Below, piece by piece: positions 1-5,194 of a stretch of 5,194 nucleotides of DNA. The notes beneath the pieces were generated by a model. It was not told where the DNA came from and searched no databases. It saw only the letters and a list, made by a program, of their open reading frames with translations. Position numbers and translations under genes: made by a program. This DNA is from Candidatus Gerdarchaeota archaeon. GTDB taxonomy: Archaea; Asgardarchaeota; Heimdallarchaeia; JABLTI01. The first letter of the stretch is position 1. Each line of letters starts with the position of its first letter. Location of the stretch: positions 1 through 5,194 of the forward strand of contig JAEOUJ010000181.1 in assembly GCA_016839405.1 (NCBI GenBank), read 5' to 3'.

Positions 1-485
1 AGTAATACCAATATAGGTCTGAAATCAGGATTTTGTGTTAAAGGAACAAATATAACATAAAGCATTATTGCCAATGGAATTATCAAACTAATTATCATAC
101 GCAAATTTTGCCCTTTTGCTGATTTTTCCATATATCGATCGATAATTCGTCGTCCTTCACCAGCACCTACTGTAACAATTTTTGGTGTGTGAGGATCTTT
201 TCTATTTGGCACGCATAAAATATCTTCTAAATCTTCTCTTGGCAATAATTCAGCCATTGCTGCTCCTAACATACTTTTACCTGTACCTGGTTCGCCAATC
301 AAAAGCACGTTTCTTCTTTGGATTGCAGCTTTTCTGACTAAATCTACAGCACGTTTTTGCCCTAGCACTTGATCAATAAGTCTTGTTGGAACTGGTATTT
401 CCGCAGTTGACTTAATATTAACATCAATTAACGGTTCATCTTCTATTTTTTTTGTACTAGGTTTCTTTGTATTTGTGTCACTCAT
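1..485 (-). CDS. lonB: Archaeal membrane-anchored ATP-dependent Lon protease LonB (N-terminal 161 residues; 3' part outside window)
   Basis: Reading the minus strand from ATG at 485 gives 161 codons open to the window edge, so the gene is cut by the window. LonB is the archaeal Lon-type AAA+ protease. It is held in the cytoplasmic membrane and degrades misfolded and regulatory proteins. Residues 31-50 (PVPTRLIDQVLGQKRAVDLV) match the segment before the AAA+ core. Residues 61-71 hold the Walker A motif GEPGTGKS with Lys70, and LLPREDLEDILCVPN (80-94) follows as in archaeal LonB. A hydrophobic span at about 130-148, then another beginning near residue 157, is the family-specific membrane insertion between Walker A and Walker B. 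Walker B, the sensor region and the Ser-Lys protease domain lie beyond position 1. The N-terminal 20 residues are polar and Lys/Thr-rich. The gene is divergent from the 788 gene. A possible weak Shine-Dalgarno GAGAGA lies at 496-491, five bases before the ATG. Confidence 0.93.
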   Translation of the reverse strand, partial: MSDTNTKKPSTKKIEDEPLIDVNIKSTAEIPVPTRLIDQVLGQKRAVDLVRKAAIQRRNVLLIGEPGTGKSMLGAAMAELLPREDLEDILCVPNRKDPHTPKIVTVGAGEGRRIIDRYMEKSAKGQNLRMIISLIIPLAIMLYVIFVPLTQNPDFRPILVL

Positions 486-533
486 TTTTATCTCTCAGCA
501 AGACCTCTTTTAATTATCAAACACAATAATTTC

Positions 534-541
534 TATTTAAA
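534..541 (-). promoter_or_regulatory. TATA box of the lonB promoter
   Basis: On the minus strand, positions 541 to 534 read TTTAAATA, a perfect match to the archaeal TATA-box consensus TTTAWATA. Initiation about 25 bases downstream would fall near 512, leaving a leader of roughly 27 bases before the lonB ATG at 485. That leader contains GAGGTC (507-502) and GAGAGA (496-491), so a leadered transcript is likely. The box is seen directly; the start site is inferred from spacing alone. The region is AT-rich, so chance matches are possible, but the distance to the gene is right. Confidence 0.5.
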
Positions 542-724
542 GAACGATTTTTTAAGAGTATTTATTCTTTCTATAGAATATTTGACGATTTTTCTTTTAA
601 AGACTAACAATTGTTTGATTAATACGTTCTATTTAGGAATCATTTAGATGATTATAATTAAAAATGTGACTAATAAGATGATTTTTCTTTTTAATTAAAA
701 TATATTAATTAATATTATAAGGAA

Positions 725-755
725 TTTTTATAGAATAAGAAAAAGTCTCTAAATA
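725..755 (+). promoter_or_regulatory. Candidate promoter of the 788-2777 gene pair
   Basis: Two TATA-like boxes fit upstream of the ATG at 788. TTTTTATA (725-732) would place initiation near 755 and give a leader of about 33 bases. TCTAAATA (748-755), one mismatch from TTTAAATA and preceded by an A-rich stretch, would place initiation near 777 and give a leader of about 11 bases. A weak Shine-Dalgarno-like GAAGGA lies at 771-776, with a rather long 11-base gap to the ATG. If that site is used, the upstream box is the better choice. The two cannot be separated from sequence alone. Confidence 0.3.
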
Positions 756-787
756 TGTGATTTATCATTTGAAGGAATTGAGAAGAA

Positions 788-1498
788 ATGAAAAAGAAAC
801 TAAAATTAATTGTTATTAGTCTTCTTATTTTTCTTCAAAGTACTAATCTTATCTCAATTTATATGTTATTTTCAGCTTATAGTGTTCCGACGGATAATTC
901 TGTTATATTATCAGCTTATGAGTATCATATTGTATCAGTTAATGCTACAAAGGGACAAGTTATCAGTGGTGATTGGAGAACAACCCCAGCTGATATAATC
1001 TCACCTCCTTTTCTTGTTTTTATTATTGATACAAAGAATTTAGAAGATTGGTTAGCAAGTGATAATTTAACACAAGCAGTGGGAAGGATTCCTTCAAGTG
1101 AATTGCTTTATTTATATGACCCCTTTTTTAGATTGGATGATATACCAGGAGATAATTATCGTAGTCATGTCTTTCAAGTAAAAGCACCATCAAGTGGTGA
1201 ATGGCATTTGGTTTTATATGCTGGATTTACATTTTTTCCCTTAACTTTTAACTGGCATATTGACGTTTTTGAAGGTTATTTTCTAGATATAGTTATGTAT
1301 AGTCTTTTAGGTGTTTTTTTTATTTCATTAGTAACTATCTTCACAATTAAAACTGTAAAGGATAAGAAGTTATCATATGAAGAGGAATTTGAAAAGATTG
1401 TTCAAGAACAATCTTCTTTAGAAAATGGAGAGCAAGGGAAGAGTTCATTAGATGAAATTGATTTAGAAATAAATGATAGTGAAATAAATATTAAATGA
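788..1498 (+). CDS. Membrane protein with GOLD/p24-like beta-rich ectodomain, single C-terminal span and acidic tail (function unknown)
   Basis: This 236-residue protein is not a family I can name with certainty. It starts with KKK and a hydrophobic segment (about 7-30), a signal peptide or membrane anchor. Residues 31-163 form an outward-facing beta-rich domain. A span at about 166-190 precedes basic KDKK (191-194) and a cytosolic tail of about 45 residues rich in Glu and Asp. The ectodomain has GOLD-like features: a TKGQVISGDW strand (54-63), FLVFIID (75-81) and APSSGEWHLVLYA (133-145), resembling the 'AP..SG.Y.L.F' strand of GOLD domains. Signal, beta-sandwich, span and tail is the overall plan of eukaryotic p24 cargo receptors. 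However, it lacks cysteines (p24 has a conserved pair) and an obvious coiled coil before the span, and its tail is longer. Two N-glycosylation sequons, NAT (52-54) and NLT (93-95), fall in the ectodomain, supporting an outside location. It ends four bases before the TTG start reading of nre, so cotranscription is likely. The gene is well supported; the domain assignment is tentative. Confidence 0.85.
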   Translation: MKKKLKLIVISLLIFLQSTNLISIYMLFSAYSVPTDNSVILSAYEYHIVSVNATKGQVISGDWRTTPADIISPPFLVFIIDTKNLEDWLASDNLTQAVGRIPSSELLYLYDPFFRLDDIPGDNYRSHVFQVKAPSSGEWHLVLYAGFTFFPLTFNWHIDVFEGYFLDIVMYSLLGVFFISLVTIFTIKTVKDKKLSYEEEFEKIVQEQSSLENGEQGKSSLDEIDLEINDSEINIK

Positions 1499-1502
1499 GT
1501 GT

Positions 1503-2777
1503 TTGCTTGTGACAGCTAGCCTTAACATGGGACCTTCTTCTTCAGAAATAAATAGAAATCTTTGTCAAAAATGTCAAGGTTTTAGAAAATTGTGTGGTAA
1601 AAGTCTTTGTCCAATATTATTGAAAGCTAAATCAATTGCTGACATTCAAAAAACATTTTCAAAAACAGATTTCTTTGGAGCATCTCCTCCTAGTTTTTTT
1701 GTAGGAGAATATGGTTATCCTAAAGTTTCTATTGGTCCTATGATTCCTCCTTTAGCATCACAAGACACCTCAATTTTTGATGCAGAAGAACTTTGGATTT
1801 ATAAAACAATGGATGAAGTTATTGGTTATAGAACTTCTTTAGTAAGAGGAAAAAAGGCTATTAATGTCAAAAAAGCAAGACAAGTAGGAGATAAACTTTT
1901 AGAAACAACTCAGGAACTTGTGATGGCAAGTAAATCTGTTGATACAGAGATGTCTTTTATTAAACGACCAAAATTAGATATTGTATTTTCTCCAAGAGTA
2001 CCACCAACAGGACCTTCTGGAATTATTAAAAATGCCAGATTAACGGAAAATCCAAAAATTCCTAGAATAGTGGATAAAATTGTTAGTGATACTGACTTGA
2101 GAGCTGTGGGTGGAATTACTAAACTATATGATGATAAAATCAATCAAAGACATATCACCAGATTATTATCAGCTGGACTTTTTGGAGTAAAAAAAGATCG
2201 CCGATTAGTTCCAACAACTTGGTCAATTACAGCAATTGATGATATTTTAGGAAAAAGATATTGGAAACGCATTTTGAATAATAATTGGATAAATAACGTT
2301 AGAATTTTCTTTCATAAAGCATTAGGGAATTTGGTGGCAATTTTCCTTTACCCATCTGCTTGGATGTTTGAAGCTTTTGAATATTGGTTTATGGGTACAA
2401 GTGATAATTTTGCGATTGATTGGGAAACATGGAAAGGGAGAAAAACATATGCTCGAGATGTTGCTGGTGCTTATTACTGCACTCGATTACAAGTATTGGA
2501 ATATCTTGATTATATACAAAAACAAGCAGGTTGTTTTCTATTCATGGAAGTTGATAAAGAATGGATTCCATGTGGGGTTTGGCGTTTTAGAGAAATCGCT
2601 CGAGAAGCGTTAAAGAAAGCACCTTTAGTTTTTGATACAATTGAACAAGGTTTTGAGGGTTTAAAGAAAATAATCAAATTCCCACTTGATAAATATCTAG
2701 TAAGAAGTAGTACCTATAAAATTATGAAAAGTCAAAGAACCCTTGAGGATTTCTTCCCAAAGGATGTTTATGGATAA
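1503..2777 (+). CDS. nreA: Nre-family DNA repair protein with zinc motif and C-terminal PCNA-interacting (PIP) box
   Basis: Nre proteins are an archaeal DNA repair family. Haloferax NreA acts in repair of mitomycin C damage with UvrABC and requires PCNA binding. Numbering from TTG at 1503 gives 424 residues, a normal family length. A zinc motif C-X2-C-X6-C-X4-C uses Cys21, 24, 31 and 36. Next come the family block SPPSFFVGEYGYPKV (61-75) and, at 225-247, a block around GLFGVKKDRRLVPTTWS. A C-terminal half follows with GAYYCTRLQVLEYL (322-335) and IPCGVWRFREIAREAL (355-370). The last residues carry QRTLEDFF (411-418), a textbook PIP box (Q-x2-L-x2-F-F) for docking on the sliding clamp. The start is uncertain: TTG 1503, GTG 1509 and ATG 1527 are all in frame ahead of the zinc motif. 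I favour ATG 1527 (416 residues) because the first eight residues look unconserved and no Shine-Dalgarno supports TTG. It probably shares an mRNA with the upstream membrane protein gene. The NreA versus NreB subtype is not resolved, so the symbol is provisional. Confidence 0.93.
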   Translation: MLVTASLNMGPSSSEINRNLCQKCQGFRKLCGKSLCPILLKAKSIADIQKTFSKTDFFGASPPSFFVGEYGYPKVSIGPMIPPLASQDTSIFDAEELWIYKTMDEVIGYRTSLVRGKKAINVKKARQVGDKLLETTQELVMASKSVDTEMSFIKRPKLDIVFSPRVPPTGPSGIIKNARLTENPKIPRIVDKIVSDTDLRAVGGITKLYDDKINQRHITRLLSAGLFGVKKDRRLVPTTWSITAIDDILGKRYWKRILNNNWINNVRIFFHKALGNLVAIFLYPSAWMFEAFEYWFMGTSDNFAIDWETWKGRKTYARDVAGAYYCTRLQVLEYLDYIQKQAGCFLFMEVDKEWIPCGVWRFREIAREALKKAPLVFDTIEQGFEGLKKIIKFPLDKYLVRSSTYKIMKSQRTLEDFFPKDVYG

Positions 2778-2790
2778 GGAATTCTTACTC

Positions 2791-2826
2791 ATTTTTAAAT
2801 TAAAAATATATGAATAGATGTTTTTT
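2791..2826 (+). terminator. Symmetric T/A-tract terminator between convergent genes
   Basis: Fourteen bases after the nre stop lies a perfect inverted repeat, ATTTTTAA / TTAAAAAT (2791-2798 and 2800-2807, one-base centre). It presents TTTTT on the plus strand (2792-2796) and on the minus strand (2806-2802). A plus-strand run of six T follows at 2821-2826. Archaeal RNA polymerase terminates at U-tracts without needing a GC hairpin, so this can end nre transcription and perhaps also read-through from the convergent MFS gene. The arrangement is seen; activity is inferred. Confidence 0.5.
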
Positions 2827-2832
2827 CTCAAT

Positions 2833-2920
2833 AGGTATTTAGTACAACTACGAAAGCAACCTTTGATACCTTTTTCACCATTTATGGTTTTGGAAGGGTA
2901 CCTTGTAACGAAATTGTTAC
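2833..2920. other. Cluster of small inverted repeats; possible structured RNA or extended terminator
   Basis: This stretch looks less AT-rich than its flanks and can fold almost throughout. AGGTAT (2833-2838) pairs with ATACCT (2866-2871) and encloses two nested hairpins: TAGT/ACTA (2840-2843, 2847-2850) and AAAG/CTTT (2853-2856, 2861-2864). Together they form a compact three-way junction followed by TTTT. Then come ACCA/TGGT (2877-2880, 2885-2888), AAGG/CCTT (2894-2897, 2901-2904) and GTAAC/GTTAC (2905-2909, 2916-2920). No reading frame of note is present. It could be a small RNA, a 3' untranslated structure of nre or of the MFS gene (fold possible on either strand), or chance, since four-base stems are common. 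Confidence 0.3.
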
Positions 2921-2942
2921 TTAATACTCATCTCTGAAAATT

Positions 2943-4406
2943 TTATTCTATTTCTTCAGGATTAATGGATTCAATGAACGGAATACTGTAAATTAAGGAA
3001 TCTTCTTCTGAAAATGCTTCAAACAAAATATCACCATCAGTTTGAGTTTCTTTCTCTTTATCCTTTTCCATTAAAGCTATTTTCTGGTTATAAACAACAT
3101 CTAATTTTCTAATTGCTGTAAAGAAGTAGAAAATTAAAGCAATAATTATGCCCAATACATTTGCTACAGTAAAAATCACTGCATGGGGAACAAATTCACC
3201 TATTAATCCAGATAGAAATGTTCCAATAGGATAGATAGCCATTGCTAAGAAAGACACAACTGAAGAAATCCTACCCATCTTGTCATTCGGCACAACAACT
3301 TGCAGTGTTGTTCCAAATGTAGCATTTATCATTGGTGCAGTCAGCATCGAAGTAAAAAGTAATATTCCAATTACCCAAAACCTAGCATCCAACGTTGGAG
3401 GAACAGTTATAAGTAATCCTATGCCTATTGATTGAAGAATTATACAGATGATAATAGTTCTTATTTTCTTCTTGAAACCTTTGAAAAAGGTCATAAAAAA
3501 TCCACCAACAATCATTCCTGCCTGCAGAAGTCCAATCACTAATGCATAATTTTCCTTTGTTCCTAAATGCGTATCACTTACAAACAGAGGCATAAGTGTT
3601 CCTGTTGGTGAACCAAAGAAATTCAGAACAGTGGCTAAGATGATTAAAGGTGGTAGTCCTTTTATGGCTTTCAAGGCATCTAAACCTTCTCTAAATTGAA
3701 CAAGGAATTTTGGTTGCTGTTCTCTTGCCACTTGTTTTGGCGAGGGTATTTTAATAAGAATTAATGGGATTACGGCAATAACGAATGTTATAGCATCAAA
3801 CCACATTGTTAAACCTAGGTCCATTAAATTTAAGAGTAAAGCTCCAATTGCTGGTCCTAATACATTGATTATTCCATTAATAAGAAATCCCGCTCCATTT
3901 AATCTACTTAAATGCTTAGCTGGTACCATAGTAGGTGTCATTGCACTTACAATTGGACTATGGAAAGCTTGCATTGCACCTCTTAATCCCAGTGTAATAA
4001 ATACACAAGTAATTAGCAATGATTTATTAGGTATATTTGTTGGATCAGCATCGTTTGGAACATAATAAATCATGAAGATAATCGTTAAGATGACTGTAAA
4101 CAATGCTTGTAAAGCATCTACTGAAAGTAGCAAAGGTTTTCTCTTAACTCTATCAGCAAGTACACCTGAGAATGGTGCAACTAATAAAAATGGTCCTAAA
4201 CTACAGAGTGACGCCAAACCTAACATCAATTCACTGTTTGTTGTTTCTGTCAACCACCATATCAACACGAAAGAAACTATTGAAGAACCAAGTATTGATA
4301 TCTGTTGCCCTGAAAAGAACCATAAAAAATCTCTAAATTTTTTCTTTTCATCTAGTACTTGTAATGTTTTCTCAACTGAATCAGAGTCTAAGAGTTTGTT
4401 TGTCAT
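2943..4406 (-). CDS. Major facilitator superfamily exporter, DHA3 (MefA/EntS-like) type
   Basis: This 487-residue protein has about twelve membrane spans: near 27-50, 60-79, 92-116, 129-147, 170-193, 202-219, 252-272, 287-308, 315-335, 342-364, 380-402 and 408-430. The opening FSGQQISILGSSIVSF (31-46) is typical of the DHA3 group of proton-coupled drug exporters. The loop between spans 2 and 3 carries MFS motif A as GVLADRVKRKP (81-91), with Asp85, Arg86, Arg89 and Lys90. Such proteins expel macrolides, siderophores or other small amphipathic molecules across the cytoplasmic membrane; the substrate cannot be read from sequence. After the last span a polar tail of about 57 residues (431-487) runs from basic to strongly acidic and ends EEIE, longer than typical for the family. 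ATG 4406 is preferred because in-frame ATGs just upstream hit stops. No clear Shine-Dalgarno is present. The gene stands alone, convergent with nre. Its closest relatives may be bacterial, which would suggest transfer, but I cannot test that. Confidence 0.9.
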   Translation of the reverse strand: MTNKLLDSDSVEKTLQVLDEKKKFRDFLWFFSGQQISILGSSIVSFVLIWWLTETTNSELMLGLASLCSLGPFLLVAPFSGVLADRVKRKPLLLSVDALQALFTVILTIIFMIYYVPNDADPTNIPNKSLLITCVFITLGLRGAMQAFHSPIVSAMTPTMVPAKHLSRLNGAGFLINGIINVLGPAIGALLLNLMDLGLTMWFDAITFVIAVIPLILIKIPSPKQVAREQQPKFLVQFREGLDALKAIKGLPPLIILATVLNFFGSPTGTLMPLFVSDTHLGTKENYALVIGLLQAGMIVGGFFMTFFKGFKKKIRTIIICIILQSIGIGLLITVPPTLDARFWVIGILLFTSMLTAPMINATFGTTLQVVVPNDKMGRISSVVSFLAMAIYPIGTFLSGLIGEFVPHAVIFTVANVLGIIIALIFYFFTAIRKLDVVYNQKIALMEKDKEKETQTDGDILFEAFSEEDSLIYSIPFIESINPEEIE

Positions 4407-4446
4407 ATTACATGCCTACTACATAGTCAAGTGACAGATAGGATGA

Positions 4447-4460
4447 TCATATAATATAAT
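4447..4460 (-). promoter_or_regulatory. Candidate TATA region of the MFS gene
   Basis: On the minus strand, positions 4460 to 4447 read ATTATATTATATGA, containing overlapping TATA-like octamers. Initiation about 26 bases downstream would fall near 4429 and give a short leader of about 22 bases before ATG 4406. The only purine-rich element before the start is a weak AGTAGG near 4420-4415. Placement is plausible, but AT-rich background makes this a low-specificity call. Confidence 0.35.
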
Positions 4461-4748
4461 CCGTTTGATTAATAGTGACCAATTATTAACTACCTGATTT
4501 TTTTTAACATACATCTCTACTTGCTGTCCAAGCTTTTAATTTCTATATCCTATTTATCGTACGCAGAATTTTGCTCATTAATTTACTATACTCAAAATTA
4601 TATAAAAGACAGATTCACATTTTAGAGACTCAATAAGAGAACACATTTTGTGACCAATAAATAACAATTATCTCATAGAATTGATGATACTTGTTCTATT
4701 TATGAGTGATTAAAAAATATTAAGTGGATAAAAGGAACAATTCAAAAT

Positions 4749-4776
4749 AAAAAAATTCATAGATAAAAAAATAAAA
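4749..4776 (-). terminator. Tandem poly-U terminator after the 4788-5194 gene
   Basis: Reading the minus strand past the TAA at 4790-4788, there are runs of four T (4776-4773), seven T (4771-4765) and a further seven T (4755-4749). Closely spaced U-tracts of this length are the normal archaeal intrinsic terminator and need no hairpin; none is obvious. The tracts start only 12 bases after the stop codon and well before the MFS promoter. Confidence 0.55.
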
Positions 4777-4787
4777 GATAGAAGAAA

Positions 4788-5194
4788 TTACTTCTTCCTC
4801 TTTTTAGCCATTCGGTAAGATTTCGCTTGAACCCTATCATCTGCTCGAGCCATACCAGCTTTTTCTTCTTCTATAATTTCTTCCATTTCTGCTAATTCAT
4901 CTGCTAAATAATTTTGAGCAGCGGCAGCACTAGGAGCAGCTCTTGCTAATGTAGATTGCATTTGAGCCATCATTTCTTTGCTTTTCTTACGGTCTTTTTG
5001 CATTACTTGAGCAGCTTTCTGTACTGTATAACCAGCTATCAAATCAGCATCTAAGCTCTTTTCAAGTTCTTCTTTTATTTCTGTAACTTCAAGCTCTTTT
5101 TCAATTACTCTAATTCGTTCGTTATCCTCTTCATCTTTATAACGAACTTGAACTTGGACAGGAACTTTCTTTAAGTCTTTTACATTCTTAGATG
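4788..5194 (-). CDS. C-terminal part of a larger protein, possibly VWA-domain-containing, with charged helical tail
   Basis: The frame stays open from the TAA at 4790-4788 to the window edge, giving 134 complete codons. A TTG at 5042 could be read as a start, but coding continues upstream through 50 more residues without a break, so it is internal. The visible part has three zones. Residues 8-36 are beta-rich (KKVPVQVQVRYKDEEDNERI...), like the beta-sandwich that follows the VWA (von Willebrand A) domain in many archaeal and bacterial VWA proteins. Residues 37-75 are helical (VTEIKEELEKSLDADLIAGY and on). The tail contains an Ala-rich patch (LARAAPSAAAAQNY, about 82-95), an acidic helix (DELAEMEEIIEEEKAG) and a very basic end, KKRKK. 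The tail composition suggests a cytosolic protein that makes protein-protein or nucleic-acid contacts. The VWA assignment is inference from the pattern of one beta-rich segment, because the metal-ion adhesion site (DxSxS) would lie outside the window. It could instead be another beta-sandwich protein. Confidence 0.75.
   Translation of the reverse strand, partial: SKNVKDLKKVPVQVQVRYKDEEDNERIRVIEKELEVTEIKEELEKSLDADLIAGYTVQKAAQVMQKDRKKSKEMMAQMQSTLARAAPSAAAAQNYLADELAEMEEIIEEEKAGMARADDRVQAKSYRMAKKRKK

Larger units (their letters stand above)
486..787. other. Divergent intergenic region between lonB and the GOLD-like protein gene
   Basis: This 302-base stretch is strongly AT-rich and shows no convincing gene, tRNA or repeat array. 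It must hold two divergent promoters: the lonB TATA box at 541-534 and a less certain one for the plus-strand gene at 788. Two short perfect palindromes are visible, TTCTATAGAA at 569-578 and the 14-base ATATTAATTAATAT at 702-715. The 9-mer TATAGAATA occurs twice, starting at 572 and 730. Any could be an operator, but AT-rich composition alone can produce them. Confidence 0.6.
4407..4787. other. AT-rich spacer between the MFS gene and the downstream minus-strand gene
   Basis: This 381-base stretch has no reading frame I would call a gene on either strand, and no tRNA, rRNA or repeat array. Its left end holds the MFS promoter. Its right end holds poly-U tracts that follow the stop codon of the 4788 gene. 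A six-base inverted repeat, CTCATA and TATGAG, is visible around 4672-4705 with a wide spacer and no clear meaning. The separate promoter and terminator signals argue that the MFS gene is transcribed independently of the gene at 4788. Confidence 0.6.

Noticed and set aside
810..998. A 62-codon plus-strand frame overlapping the start of the membrane protein gene
   Set aside because: It is an out-of-frame shadow in an AT-rich hydrophobic segment; the 788 frame explains the region better. The frame at 2368-2613 within nre is rejected for the same reason.
1910..2143. A 77-codon minus-strand reading frame
   Set aside because: It is antisense to conserved nre coding sequence, with no supporting start signals.
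2833..2920. A tRNA gene
   Set aside because: There is no 7-base acceptor stem, T-loop GTTCRA or cloverleaf spacing; the short stems do not fit a tRNA.
4072..4434. A 120-codon plus-strand reading frame
   Set aside because: It lies almost entirely antisense to the well-supported MFS gene, has no protein-like domain pattern and appears to be a shadow frame. The same applies to the frame at 3865-4065.
4407..4787. A CRISPR array or insertion-sequence remnant in the long AT-rich spacer
   Set aside because: No regularly spaced direct repeats, terminal inverted repeats or transposase fragments are visible.
4788..5042. A complete 84-residue protein starting at the TTG codon at 5042
   Set aside because: The same frame continues without a stop to the window edge with protein-like, charged sequence, so the TTG is internal to a longer gene.

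Overview
The window is AT-rich DNA from an archaeon. Two genes are strong archaeal markers. One is the start of a membrane-anchored LonB protease, on the minus strand at the left edge. The other is an Nre-family DNA repair protein with a four-cysteine zinc motif and a C-terminal PCNA-binding (PIP) box. An Asgard lineage would fit the low GC content and the GOLD/p24-like membrane protein, but nothing here proves it.

Layout: (1) 1-485, minus strand: 5' part of lonB, running out of the window. Its promoter has a perfect archaeal TATA box (TTTAAATA). (2) 486-787: AT-rich divergent intergenic region. (3) 788-1498, plus strand: a membrane protein with an N-terminal hydrophobic segment, a beta-rich ectodomain, one C-terminal membrane span and an acidic cytosolic tail. 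(4) 1503-2777, plus strand: nre, directly behind gene 3 and probably cotranscribed with it. (5) 2778-2942: convergent intergenic region with a symmetric T/A-tract terminator candidate and a cluster of small inverted repeats. (6) 2943-4406, minus strand: a 12-span MFS exporter of the DHA3 type. (7) 4407-4787: AT-rich spacer holding the MFS promoter and poly-U terminators of the next gene. (8) 4788-5194, minus strand: 3' end of a larger gene, possibly a VWA-domain protein, with a helical charged tail.

The genes do not form one obvious pathway. LonB (membrane protein quality control), Nre (DNA repair) and an efflux pump are housekeeping or stress functions. I see no CRISPR array, transposon, tRNA, rRNA or recognisable defence system. 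The most interesting items are the GOLD-like membrane protein coupled to nre and the possible structured RNA between nre and the MFS gene. Both are hypotheses from reading the sequence.
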